Below are positions 27,779 through 36,583 of a DNA stretch of 64,000 nucleotides, one piece after another (within the stretch, counting starts at the first letter, position 1; each line of letters starts with the position of its first letter). The position numbers were made by a program, and so were the translations under genes. The stretch is from assembly GCA_029210625.1 (NCBI GenBank), contig JARGFU010000010.1, positions 1-64,000 of the forward strand. Reading direction: 5' to 3'. The notes below the pieces were generated by a model. The model was not told the origin of the DNA, searched no databases, and worked only from the letters and a program-made list of their open reading frames with translations. Origin of the DNA: Deltaproteobacteria bacterium. GTDB lineage: Bacteria; Myxococcota; Myxococcia; SLRQ01.

Positions 27779-30490
27779 GTGGGAAGGGGAATCAACGGGT
27801 CTGCGCTCTGCGCCTGGGTCGGGTCCGTGAGCGCCGTCGCGCTGCTCCTGGTGGGGGGCTGCGACTGCGGTGGCGCGGGCCTGCAGTCCGGGCGCCCCGT
27901 CATCAGCGTGCAGGTCACGGCGCTGGACTTCGGGGCGATCCCCGAGGCCACCCGCGAGGTGCGCGGCCTGCAGATCGACAACCCGGGCCTCAAGACCCTG
28001 GAGATCACCGCCACCATCGAGGAGGGCTCGCCCGACTTCGCGGTGGTCGGGGCGCAGCTCTCCGTCCCCCCCTCCCAGAGCGCGCAGCTGGAGGTGGCCT
28101 TCACGCCGGCGGACGAGGGCGAGGACTCGGCCGTCCTCCTGCTCACCTCCAATGACCCCCTCGAGCCGGAGCTGCGGGTGGACCTCCACGGCGGGCCCAT
28201 CCAGGCCCTCCTGGTGGCGGATCCCGATCCGGTGGTGGTCGTGGGCGACCAGCCCCTCGAGACCGTGGGGGTGACCCTGCGCAACGACGGGATGGCCCAC
28301 CTCGACCTGCGCTCGGTGGGGGTCGATCCCCTCGGCAGCCCCGACTTCTCGGTGCGCGCGACGGGGATCCCCACCGCGCTGCCCTACCGCCAGAGCCTCA
28401 CCGTCCAGGTGGACTACGCCCGCAGCACGAACCCCGATCAGGGGCGGATGGTGATCCTCTCCAACGACGCCGCCGGGGAGCAGAAGGTCGTGCCCCTGAT
28501 CCCCGCGCCGGTCGCCCTCTGCGCGGACGGGATCGACAACGACGGCGACGGCCTCACCGACTTCCCCGACGATCCGGGCTGCCTCGACGCGGTGGACAAC
28601 GACGAGCAGGATCCCCCCGAGTGCATCGACGACGCGACCCAGCCCTGCGGGGTCAGCGAGGGGAGCTGCGTGGCGGGCACCCGCACCTGCGCCGGTGGGC
28701 AGTGGGGTCCCTGCGAGGGGGCCGCGGGGCCGGGCACCGAGACCTGCAACGGCGAGGACGACGACTGCGACGGCACCACCGACGAGGGCATCTCGGCGCC
28801 CTGCGGGGCGGGCGCCTGCGCGGGCACCTCGACCTGCGTCGAGGACGCGGGCGTCGCGGGGGGCGAGTGGGGTCCCTGCGTGGTCCCCGGCGCCAGCGCC
28901 GAGACCTGCAACGGCGTCGACGACGACTGCGACGGGCAGACCGACGAGAACCTGCAGCAGGCCTGCACGGTGAACGCCTGCGTGGGCACCGAGACCTGCC
29001 TCGGGGGCGGCCCGAACGACTGGAGCGTCTGCCAGCCCGATACCGTGAACACCGAGACCTGCAACGGCGTCGATGACGACTGCGACGGGCAGACCGACGA
29101 GGGGCTCGGCGCGCCGACCTGCACCATCAACGGCTGCGCCGGCACCCGCGCCTGTCAGGGGAGCGGGGGCTGGTCGAGCTGTAACCCCGACTTCGTCGAC
29201 CCCGAGAGCTGCAACGGCATCGACGACGACTGTGATGGCGCCACCGACGAGGACGTGGCGCCCCAGGCCTGCACCACCACCGCGGGCTGCACCGGCACCC
29301 GCAGCTGTCCCCTCAACGGCGACGGACAGTGGGGAGCCTGCCAGCCCGACACGACGGCACCGGAGCTCTGCGACGGAGTGGACAACGACTGCGACGGGCA
29401 GACCGACGAGGCCTTCCCCTCCCTCGACACCCTCTGCTCGGTGGGGATCGGTGAGTGCAGCACCGACGGCATCGTGGTCTGCAACCTCGCGGAGACCGGC
29501 ACCGAGTGCTCGGCCAGCCCGGGCACGCCGGGCACCGAGATCTGCAACGGCCTCGATGACGACTGCGACACCTTCGACGACGACGGCCTGGGGCCGGTGC
29601 CCTCGGTGAACCAGAACGGCGCCTGCGCCGGCAACCAGGACATCTGCATGGGCAGCGCGGGCTACCAGCCCGATCCGGGCAACCACACCCCCACCACCGA
29701 GCTGTGCAACGGCGTGGACGACGACTGCGACACCGCGACCGACGAGGCCTTCCCGACCCTCGGGGCGGCCTGCAGCGTGGGCGCCGGAGAGTGCGCGAGG
29801 AGCGGGAACGTCGTCTGCGACGCCGCCCTCACCGGGGTGGAGTGCGACGCCACGCCCGGCGGGCCGATCAGCGAGCTCTGCAACGGGCTCGACGACGACT
29901 GCGATGGCGGCACCGACGAGACCTTCCCCACCCTCGGGGCGGCCTGCACCTCGGGCACCGGAGAGTGCGCGCGGAGCGGGAGCTTCGTCTGCGACGCGGC
30001 CCTGACCGGGGTGGAGTGCGACGCCACCCCGGGGACGCCGGGCACCGAGATCTGCAACACCCTCGACGACGACTGCGACGGCAGCACCGACGAGGGCGGG
30101 GTCTGCGGGGCCTGCGATCCCGACGGGACCTACTCGATCATCGCCGGCGGCCCGACCCTCTCCTACTCCTGCTGCGGAGGGCTGGTGGGCGTGACCGTCT
30201 CCTCCTTCACCCTCGCCAACGACGGCGCGCTGGCCACCTCGGCCCCGTCGGACCCCGTCCCCATGATCGGCGGTGCGACCTCCTGCAACGGGGGAAGCTT
30301 CGACGACCAGGGCTCCATCGCTGGCGGCTGCACCGAGATCTACCGGGTCGCGGGGACCTTCACCGACGCGAACACCTGGACCGGGACCTACTCGGTGACC
30401 TTCGTCGGCTCCCAGTGCGACTGCTTCGGGGGGCTCCTCGGCGCACCCTGCGTGAGTCAGAGCTGGCCCATCACCGCCCAGAAGCCCTGA
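27779..30490 (+). CDS. Lipoprotein with ASH-like domains and nine MopE-type repeats
   Basis: 903 residues from GTG. Lipobox LLVGGC followed by Asp at +2, which in E. coli would favour the inner membrane. Two ASH/choice-of-anchor-D-like beta domains (about 40-240: VTALDFGAIPEATREVRGLQ and its partner) lead to ADGIDNDGDGLTDFPDDPGC and then nine Cys/Asp motifs of the form CNGxDDDCDGxTDE between about 320 and 775, spaced about 45-60 residues. The motif matches the putative metal-binding repeat named after the MopE copper protein, and its Asp pattern would suit Ca2+. A short Cys-containing beta domain closes the protein. Surface display is likely. Confidence 0.85.
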   Translation: MGRGINGSALCAWVGSVSAVALLLVGGCDCGGAGLQSGRPVISVQVTALDFGAIPEATREVRGLQIDNPGLKTLEITATIEEGSPDFAVVGAQLSVPPSQSAQLEVAFTPADEGEDSAVLLLTSNDPLEPELRVDLHGGPIQALLVADPDPVVVVGDQPLETVGVTLRNDGMAHLDLRSVGVDPLGSPDFSVRATGIPTALPYRQSLTVQVDYARSTNPDQGRMVILSNDAAGEQKVVPLIPAPVALCADGIDNDGDGLTDFPDDPGCLDAVDNDEQDPPECIDDATQPCGVSEGSCVAGTRTCAGGQWGPCEGAAGPGTETCNGEDDDCDGTTDEGISAPCGAGACAGTSTCVEDAGVAGGEWGPCVVPGASAETCNGVDDDCDGQTDENLQQACTVNACVGTETCLGGGPNDWSVCQPDTVNTETCNGVDDDCDGQTDEGLGAPTCTINGCAGTRACQGSGGWSSCNPDFVDPESCNGIDDDCDGATDEDVAPQACTTTAGCTGTRSCPLNGDGQWGACQPDTTAPELCDGVDNDCDGQTDEAFPSLDTLCSVGIGECSTDGIVVCNLAETGTECSASPGTPGTEICNGLDDDCDTFDDDGLGPVPSVNQNGACAGNQDICMGSAGYQPDPGNHTPTTELCNGVDDDCDTATDEAFPTLGAACSVGAGECARSGNVVCDAALTGVECDATPGGPISELCNGLDDDCDGGTDETFPTLGAACTSGTGECARSGSFVCDAALTGVECDATPGTPGTEICNTLDDDCDGSTDEGGVCGACDPDGTYSIIAGGPTLSYSCCGGLVGVTVSSFTLANDGALATSAPSDPVPMIGGATSCNGGSFDDQGSIAGGCTEIYRVAGTFTDANTWTGTYSVTFVGSQCDCFGGLLGAPCVSQSWPITAQKP

Positions 30491-30494
30491 CCGG

Positions 30495-30509
30495 CCGGGA
30501 ATTCCCCGG
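30495..30509 (+). terminator. Weak hairpin after the MopE-repeat gene
   Basis: CCGGG (30495-30499), loop AATTC, CCCGG (30505-30509). The five-base-pair stem lies 4 nt after the stop, without a T-tract. Weak evidence. Confidence 0.25.
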
Positions 30510-30582
30510 ACGTCGGGGGGGTTGAGCCGGCAGATCCTGCAGGCGAGGTGCGCGTAGGATCCCGTAGACTGGAGACGCGACC

Positions 30583-30957
30583 ATGAGCAAGCACGTATCG
30601 GCGCTGGGCTTCCTCTACACCCTCTTCGGCCTCTTCACGGCGGCCCTGGGGGTGCTGGTGCTGGTCATCGGGCTGGGCTCGGTCGGCTCCTTCCTGCGGG
30701 AGATCCTCGACCTCATCGGCTACGGGCACCTGATGCGCTGGCTGGGCGCCGGCTTCGGCGCCTCGCTCCTGGGGGCGGGGCTCTTCTCCCTGGCGACGGC
30801 CTACGGGCTCTTCGCCCGGCGCAGCTGGGGCCGGCTCCTGGCCCTCCTGGGTTGCCTCTCGCAGGTGGTCACCTTCTCCTGGCCCGCGCTGCTGGGGGTC
30901 TACGGCTTCTGGGTGCTCCTCTCCGAGGACGGCGCCCGGCAGTTCGCGCGCCGCTAG
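30583..30957 (+). CDS. Small multi-pass membrane protein, unknown
   Basis: 124 residues with about four hydrophobic segments (FLYTLFGLFTAALGVLVLVIGL, GAGFGASLLGAGLFSLATAYGLF, LLALLGCLSQVVTF and WPALLGVYGFWVLL). The ending DGARQFARR is usual for small envelope proteins of the DUF2127 kind, but I cannot assign a family. It lies between the MopE-repeat gene and the hybrid kinase, on the same strand. CTGGAG about 12 nt before the ATG is the likely ribosome-binding site. Confidence 0.7.
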   Translation: MSKHVSALGFLYTLFGLFTAALGVLVLVIGLGSVGSFLREILDLIGYGHLMRWLGAGFGASLLGAGLFSLATAYGLFARRSWGRLLALLGCLSQVVTFSWPALLGVYGFWVLLSEDGARQFARR

Positions 30958-31005
30958 AGAAGCCCTCGAACGGCCCTCCCGAAATCGGGTAGCCTTACGG
31001 GGCTC

Positions 31006-32973
31006 ATGAGCGTCTCCTCTCCTCATCCCTGCGCCTGGCCGCAGGCCTTCGAGAGCCTCCACGAGGCCGTCCTCGGGGTCACCGAGGACGACCGGCTCTG
31101 CTACCTCAACCCGGCGGCCCGGCGGTTGCTGGCCTGGCCGGAGGAGCGCCCGGCCGAGGGAACGCTGATCGAGCTCTTCCACCCGGTCGACGGGCTCGAG
31201 CTCGGGCCCGAGGGTCGGCTGGCGGCGCGCATCTGCGAGCACACCGAGCTCACCGGGGGGCGCCCCCTGCGCCAGGCCCTCCGGCGCCAGGACGAGGTCG
31301 TGCTCGAGATGGAGGTGACGGCCTCCACCCTGCTGAGCGAGGCGGGCGAGCGCTGTCACGTGATCCTCCTGCGCCGCCCCCCGGAGCTCGTGGACTTCGA
31401 CGGAGGCGGGACCCGGCTGCGCGCCGGGCGCGAGCGCCCCGAGCCCTCCTGGCAGCTGGTCTTCGAGAACGCGCCGGTGGGCATCTTCCACTTCGACAAC
31501 CGCGGCGTGATCACCGCCTGCAACGAGCGCTTCGTGGAGAACCTCGGCTCCAGCCGCCAGATGCTCATCGGGCTGGACATGCGGACCCTGCCGAACGCGG
31601 AGATCGTCCGCTGCGTCGAGCAGGCCGTGGCGGGCGAGCGCACGATCTACGACGGCGACTACACCTCGGTCACCGGTGGGCGGCACCGCATCGTGCGGGT
31701 CGCCTTCTCGCCCATCCTCTCCGAGGAGGGGGAGGTCGAGAGCGGCGTGGGGATCGTCGAGGACATCACCGACGCCCGCCGGGCACAGCAGGTCCTCTCC
31801 CGCGCCGACCGCATGGCCTCCCTGGGTACCCTCGCCGCGGGCATCGCGCACGAGATCAACAACCCCCTCGCCTACGTCATGGCCAGCCTGGAGTACGCGC
31901 TGCGCACCCTCCCGCGCTCGAGCCGGGCGCTCGAGCAGACCGAGGTCGCCGGCGGGAAGAGCTGGCTGGACATCCAGCGCGACGCCCTCGGCAACGCCCT
32001 GGAGGGCACCGAGCGGGTGCGGAGGATCGTCTCCGACCTGGGCACCTTCTCCCGGCCGGCGGCCCTCGCGGAGGGGAGCTCGGGCCTCTCCCGGGTGCTG
32101 GACAGCGCGGCCGCCCTGGCCTGGAACGAGATCCGCCACCGGGCGCACCTGGTGAAGAACTACGGAGAGACCCCCCGGGTGCGGGGGGAGGAGCCCCGCC
32201 TGGTGCAGGTCTTCCTGAACCTGCTGCTCAACGCGGCGCAGGCCATCCCCGACGGAGACGCCGAGCACAACCTGATCGAGGTGGGCGTGACCCGGACCGA
32301 GAGCGGCGTGATCGTCGAGGTCCGCGACACCGGCGGCGGCATCGCGCCCGACGTGATCGATCACATCTTCGAGCCCTTCTTCACCACCAAGGAGACGGGT
32401 CGGGGGACCGGGCTCGGGCTCTCGGTCTGCCACGGCATCGTCAGCTCCCTGGGGGGCACGATCTCCGCTCACCCCAGCGCGGGCGGCACGACGATGCGGG
32501 TGCTCCTCCCGGAGGCCAGGCCGGAGACCCGCCCCGAGGAGGAGCGGGTCGTCCGCCGGGAGCCGCGGCCCACCTACGCGGTCTCGCCCCTGCGGATGCT
32601 CTTCATCGACGACGAGGAGCGGCTGGCCGAGACCCTCGCCATCGCCCTCTCGCCGCACGAGGTCGTCTCGGCCACGAGCGGGGGAGAGGCCCTGAGCCTG
32701 CTCGAGCGCGACCGGGACTTCGTGCTGGTCCTCTGCGACCTGATGATCCCCGACCTCTCGGGGCCGGAGATCTACCAGAAGGTGCTGCAGCGGGATCCCG
32801 AGCTCGCCGCGCGCTTCGTCTTCGTCTCCGGCGGTGCCTTCACCGAGCGGGCGCGGGATCAGCTGGCCCGCATCGACGTCCCCCTGGTGAACAAGCCCTT
32901 CGACATCGAGACCATCGAGGACCTCCTCGAGGATCGGCGGGACAGCGAGGCCTACAAGGGCCACGGGATCTAG
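31006..32973 (+). CDS. Hybrid sensor histidine kinase/response regulator
   Basis: 655 residues, no membrane segment, so cytosolic. Order: PAS-like 1-125, PAS 150-265 (FENAPVGIFHFDNRGVITACNERF), HisKA with phospho-acceptor His282 in AAGIAHEINNPLAYV, HATPase with N box FLNLLLNAAQAI and G boxes VRDTGGGIAPD and GRGTGLGLSV, and a C-terminal receiver with Asp578 in LCDLMIPDLSG and Lys in VNKPFD. The group resembles myxobacterial PAS-HK-REC orphans. The next gene begins directly after its stop, so they are coupled. Confidence 0.94.
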   Translation: MSVSSPHPCAWPQAFESLHEAVLGVTEDDRLCYLNPAARRLLAWPEERPAEGTLIELFHPVDGLELGPEGRLAARICEHTELTGGRPLRQALRRQDEVVLEMEVTASTLLSEAGERCHVILLRRPPELVDFDGGGTRLRAGRERPEPSWQLVFENAPVGIFHFDNRGVITACNERFVENLGSSRQMLIGLDMRTLPNAEIVRCVEQAVAGERTIYDGDYTSVTGGRHRIVRVAFSPILSEEGEVESGVGIVEDITDARRAQQVLSRADRMASLGTLAAGIAHEINNPLAYVMASLEYALRTLPRSSRALEQTEVAGGKSWLDIQRDALGNALEGTERVRRIVSDLGTFSRPAALAEGSSGLSRVLDSAAALAWNEIRHRAHLVKNYGETPRVRGEEPRLVQVFLNLLLNAAQAIPDGDAEHNLIEVGVTRTESGVIVEVRDTGGGIAPDVIDHIFEPFFTTKETGRGTGLGLSVCHGIVSSLGGTISAHPSAGGTTMRVLLPEARPETRPEEERVVRREPRPTYAVSPLRMLFIDDEERLAETLAIALSPHEVVSATSGGEALSLLERDRDFVLVLCDLMIPDLSGPEIYQKVLQRDPELAARFVFVSGGAFTERARDQLARIDVPLVNKPFDIETIEDLLEDRRDSEAYKGHGI

Positions 32974-33615
32974 ATGGTCGGCTCGAGCCTCCTCAACGGC
33001 TGGACCTTCGTGGCCCTCGGCATCGCGGGCTTCTTCTACTTCTGCCTCCTGGCCGTGGGCGGCGCGGTCACCGCGGACGACAGCGGCCTGCTGGCCTTCG
33101 GGATCCTGCTCTTCGCCTCGGGCCTGATCTGCGAGTGGCGCACGATGCCCGGCCGCCTCCTCGGCGCGCCGATCTGGGCCTGGGGCGCGCTCCTGGCGCT
33201 CCTCGGGCTGGTGAAGATCTTCGGTCCCCTGGCCCTGGCCCCGGCGGTGGGCGCCGGGCTCCTCGGGGGGCTGGTCTACTGGCGGCAGCGCCGCCGGCAG
33301 GTCGCCGATCGCTGGCCCGCGGCCGAGGCCGCCCTCGATCGCGCCCGCGACGCCGCCGAGGCCGCCGACCTCGGGGGCACCTGGGCCGCGCTGGAGGCCG
33401 CGCTGATCCTCCCCGCCGACCCCGAGCCCTCCCGGCTGCGGGGTCACCTCGGGGCGATCGCCGCGCTCCTGCGGGCGACCTTCGGGGCCCTCCTCTCGGC
33501 CGAGCAGCGCGAGCGCCTGGAGGCGCTCGGGGAGGCGCTCTCGGGCGGGCAGGGGCCGGTCGAGGAGGCCGATCGGGCCTGGATCGCCGAGCTCGTCACC
33601 CGCCGGGGCATCTAG
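32974..33615 (+). CDS. Membrane protein of unknown function
   Basis: 213 residues. Three to four membrane segments in the first 105 residues, a basic RQRRRQ turn, then an Ala/Leu-rich helical domain (about 110-213) that is probably cytoplasmic. It starts with no gap after the hybrid kinase stop, so translation is coupled and a role with that kinase is likely. No family recognised. Confidence 0.7.
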   Translation: MVGSSLLNGWTFVALGIAGFFYFCLLAVGGAVTADDSGLLAFGILLFASGLICEWRTMPGRLLGAPIWAWGALLALLGLVKIFGPLALAPAVGAGLLGGLVYWRQRRRQVADRWPAAEAALDRARDAAEAADLGGTWAALEAALILPADPEPSRLRGHLGAIAALLRATFGALLSAEQRERLEALGEALSGGQGPVEEADRAWIAELVTRRGI

Positions 33616-33631
33616 GGAAGCCGCAGAGCCG

Positions 33632-33646
33632 GTAACGAGTCGTTAC
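33632..33646. terminator. 15-bp dyad after the hybrid-kinase operon
   Basis: GTAACG, spacer AGT, CGTTAC is a perfect 6-bp inverted repeat 17 nt after the stop of the membrane gene. It is flanked by GCCG and GGC, which could extend the stem. There is no T-tract, so it may equally be an operator. Confidence 0.3.
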
Positions 33647-33707
33647 GCCCCGGCTCCGGGAGTGATCTCTTTGCAGACACCGTCCGCAAGCTGAACGATC
33701 ATCTCTC

Positions 33708-33837
33708 AAGTATCTGAAAATACTATGATTTGACCCCCTGGGGCCCCCGCCGGGCGCGGCAATGGGAGCCCCGGTGCGCGTCGGGTGGTGCTCCAGCGCC
33801 CCCGGACCCATTGCTTTCATCGAAAATTCAGGTACTT
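33708..33837. repeat. Imperfect inverted repeat element
   Basis: AAGTATCTGAA at 33708-33718 and AAGTACCTGAA on the minus strand at 33827-33837 bound a 130-bp segment. Both are followed inward by AT-rich bases and ATGA. GCAATGGG and CCCATTGC form a second, inner pair. This could be a small palindromic element or paired regulator sites. Confidence 0.35.
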
Positions 33838-33936
33838 AGCCCGGTCAGCCGGCGCCCTGGCGCTGGCATGGACGCTGCTATGAGGACACCTCGGTTCCGG
33901 GCCCCTTCCGGAAGACTCGCAGCAAGAGGAAAGCGC

Positions 33937-36507
33937 ATGGCTCACCGCTTCGTCGTCCCCGCTCTCGCCCGCAAGCTCATCGGCCTGCTCCCGGTGCTCT
34001 CCCTCGCGCTCCTGGCCGGCTGCCAGGGCGGCAGCGCGGGTCAGCTCCTCGAGGACGCGGTGCGGCCCGACGAGGAGGGCCTGACCCTCCTGCTGGCCCA
34101 GGACGACCTCCTCCACCGGCAGTTCAGCGGCGCGGCCGAGGGCGGCTTCACCACCGAGATCCTCGGCACCGGCGAGCGCAGCTTCAACCGGGTGGGCCTG
34201 CGCATCGACGCGCACCGCACGCCGGTCATCGAGGCCTCGGGCAGCCCGGACGGCGTCGCCTTCGGTCCCTGGCACCACGGCACCATCACCTACCAGGACG
34301 GCTTCGCCTACAACGCTCACGTCGACCTCGAGCACGGCAGCCGCTTCCTGCGCCTGCGCCTCTCGGGGATCGCCGAGGAGGACCTCTCCTTCCTCTCCCT
34401 CGAGGTCTTCACCTTCGAGCCCCTCGCCGGCCTCGATCCGGGCTTCGAGCCCGAGCTGCAGGACGCCCCGGAGGGCCTCGGTCAGCTGCGCTCGAACCTG
34501 GCCGCCGACGGCGTGGCGGTGATGCGCTCCCAGTGGGGGGCGCGGGCCACCCAGTGCACCTCGCGCCACACCCCCGTGCGGATGGCCATCCACCACACGG
34601 TGACCCCCAACAACGACACCTACGACATGCCCCGCCGGGTGCGGCAGATCCAGGCCTACCACATGGACAGCCGGGGCTGGTGCGACGTGGGCTATCACTT
34701 CCTCATCGGCCAGGACGGCGAGGTCTACCAGGCGCGGGAGGAGACCTACATCGGCGCGCACGTCGCCAACCACAACACGCAGACCGCCGGCATCTCCTTC
34801 ATCGGCGACTTCACCTCGATCGTCCCCAGCCAGGCCATGCTCGACGCCGGCGCGCGGATCGTCCGCTCCCTCTCGTCGACCTACGGCATCTCCATCGACC
34901 GCACCGCCATCAAGGGTCACCGCGAGTTCTCCGGCGCCTCCACTGCCTGCCCGGGCAACGCCTTCTACCCGACCCTCGACGCCTTCGTGGCCCTGGCGGC
35001 CTCCGGCGGCGGCGGCGGCGGTGGTGGCGGCGGGGCGACCAACGGCACCCTGCGGGGCGCGGTCTTCTGGGGCACCGACTTCGCGGCCGACATCAACGAC
35101 ACCGCCAAGCGGATCTCCGGCGCCACGGTGACCCTCTCCAACGGTGACGTCGACACCACCGACGCCGATGGCTGGTATCAGTTCGACGTCCCGGCGGGCA
35201 GCTACACCGCCACCATCACCGCCGCCGGCTACCAGAGCGGCACCCTCGCCCGCGACGTCAGCGCCGGCACCACCGCCTGGGGCAGCGTGATGCTCACCCC
35301 GGCGGCCACCTCCACCGGCACGGTGAAGGGCGTCGTCTTCTGGGGCGCCACCCTCGACGACTACGCGGTGAACGTCGGCGACGCCAGCAAGCGCATCGCC
35401 GGGGCGACCGTGACCTTCTCTCCCGGCGGCCGCAGCGCGAGCACCGACTCCAGCGGCTGGTACGAGATCGACCTGCCGGTCGGCACCTACACCCTCACCG
35501 CCTCGGCGGCGGGCTACCAGGACGCCACCCGGCCCGATCCGGTGACCGTCACCGAGAGCGCCGTCTCCTGGGGCTCGACCATGGTCCTCGGCGGCCCGAC
35601 CGTCGGGGTCGACGATCGGGCGGCGCCCATCGTGACGATCTCCAGCCCCTCCGACGGCGCGGTGGTGGACATCCCCGAGCTGATCGTCGTGGGCACCATC
35701 GTCGACGACTCGCCCATCGCCTACCTGCGGGCCAACGGCAGCGACGTGACCGTGACCAACGGCACCTTCCGCCACGCCACCTTCCTGACCCCGGGCGAGA
35801 ACCAGATCGTCTTCGAGGCCGCGGACGACCTCAACAACGTCGGCACCCAGACCCTCACCGTGACCTACGTGGGTGAGGAGGCGAGCGGCGTGCGGGGCTT
35901 CGTCTACGACGCCGCCCGGGGCCCCGAGGTGCGGATCGCCGACGCGACGATCCAGCTCACCGGCCCCGAGGACCGGCAGCTCAAGAGCGACGCCGCCGGC
36001 GCCTTCGACCTCGACCTCCCGGTGGGCAACTACCTCCTCTCCATCCGCGCCCCGGGCTTCGACCCCTACCAGAACGCGGTGGTGGTCACCGCCGGCTCCC
36101 GCACCCGGGTCGAGGCCGGCCTGGCGCTCGAGGGCAGCAGCGCCGGCAACGGGGTGGTGGAGATCACCTTCCCGGCGGCGGGCGAGCTCATCGAGGCCAA
36201 GCGGGTGCTGGTCACCGGCAAGGTCGATCCGGAGGTCGTCGTGCGCGTCGTGGTCTCCGGTCAGGACGCCACCCTGGTGGGGGAGGACTTCAGCAGCGAG
36301 GTGACCCTCGCCAAGGGCGCCAACCACCTGGTGGCCGTGGCCTTCGACGCCAGCGGCGCCGAGCTGGCCCGGGCCACCGTCGACGTCACCCGCAAGGCGG
36401 GCGCGCTGGGCTGCCAGAGCGCCGGCGGCGGCGCCCCCGGCCTCGCCTTCACCTTCCTCGGCCTCCTGGGGCTGCTGGGCGTCAGCGCCAAGCGTAGGCG
36501 GCGCTAG
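33937..36507 (+). CDS. N-acetylmuramoyl-L-alanine amidase (PGRP fold) with Ig/CarboxypepD-like repeats and MYXO-CTERM-like anchor
   Basis: 856 residues from the ATG at 33937 (ribosome-binding site AAGAGGAAAG). Lipobox ALLAGC. An N-terminal beta region to about 190 is followed by an Amidase_2/PGRP domain (about 200-355) with zinc ligands His219/220 (AIHHT), His328 (KGHREF) and Cys338 (TACPG). A poly-Gly linker leads to two tandem carboxypeptidase-regulatory-like modules (both with FWG, KRIxGATV and GWYxxD), an Ig-like module, a third regulatory-like module and another Ig-like module. The C-terminus GCQSAGG, hydrophobic helix, KRRRR resembles the MYXO-CTERM sorting signal. It should cleave the peptidoglycan stem-peptide link at the cell surface. 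Confidence 0.9.
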   Translation: MAHRFVVPALARKLIGLLPVLSLALLAGCQGGSAGQLLEDAVRPDEEGLTLLLAQDDLLHRQFSGAAEGGFTTEILGTGERSFNRVGLRIDAHRTPVIEASGSPDGVAFGPWHHGTITYQDGFAYNAHVDLEHGSRFLRLRLSGIAEEDLSFLSLEVFTFEPLAGLDPGFEPELQDAPEGLGQLRSNLAADGVAVMRSQWGARATQCTSRHTPVRMAIHHTVTPNNDTYDMPRRVRQIQAYHMDSRGWCDVGYHFLIGQDGEVYQAREETYIGAHVANHNTQTAGISFIGDFTSIVPSQAMLDAGARIVRSLSSTYGISIDRTAIKGHREFSGASTACPGNAFYPTLDAFVALAASGGGGGGGGGGATNGTLRGAVFWGTDFAADINDTAKRISGATVTLSNGDVDTTDADGWYQFDVPAGSYTATITAAGYQSGTLARDVSAGTTAWGSVMLTPAATSTGTVKGVVFWGATLDDYAVNVGDASKRIAGATVTFSPGGRSASTDSSGWYEIDLPVGTYTLTASAAGYQDATRPDPVTVTESAVSWGSTMVLGGPTVGVDDRAAPIVTISSPSDGAVVDIPELIVVGTIVDDSPIAYLRANGSDVTVTNGTFRHATFLTPGENQIVFEAADDLNNVGTQTLTVTYVGEEASGVRGFVYDAARGPEVRIADATIQLTGPEDRQLKSDAAGAFDLDLPVGNYLLSIRAPGFDPYQNAVVVTAGSRTRVEAGLALEGSSAGNGVVEITFPAAGELIEAKRVLVTGKVDPEVVVRVVVSGQDATLVGEDFSSEVTLAKGANHLVAVAFDASGAELARATVDVTRKAGALGCQSAGGGAPGLAFTFLGLLGLLGVSAKRRRR

Positions 36508-36524
36508 ACCCGAAAACGCCGGTC

Positions 36525-36548
36525 CCGCCCCTCGCACGAAGGGGGCGG
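36525..36548 (+). terminator. Hairpin after the amidase gene
   Basis: CCGCCCC (36525-36531) pairs with GGGGCGG (36542-36548) over a 10-nt loop. TTGT follows, a weak T-run. Located 17 nt after the amidase stop and 36 nt before the next start. Confidence 0.5.
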
Positions 36549-36583
36549 TTGTCGCCGGCCCCTCTCGTCCCCACGTTGTTCTC

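Larger units (their letters stand above)
33616..33936. other. 321-bp intergenic region with several dyads
   Basis: The longest gene-free stretch in the window, and locally AT-rich. It holds GTAACG-AGT-CGTTAC (33632-33646), a small dyad around AGTAT...ATACT (33710-33725), an inverted pair of AAGTAYCTGAA at 33708-33718 and 33827-33837, and nested GCAATGGG/CCCATTGC. No tRNA or ORF with support is seen. The end nearest 33937 carries the amidase ribosome-binding site AAGAGGAAAG. Confidence 0.5.

Noticed and set aside
23387-29686. Long minus-strand open frame of about 2,100 codons across the ABC permease, 1393-residue and MopE-repeat genes
   Set aside because: It is antisense to strongly supported genes, has an artificial composition (Gly, Arg, Glu, His, Leu bias) and no domains. 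High GC depletes stop codons in shadow frames.
35005-35037. Tandem GGC run in the amidase as a repeat element or frameshift site
   Set aside because: It encodes an ordinary poly-Gly linker in frame, and the downstream frame is intact.
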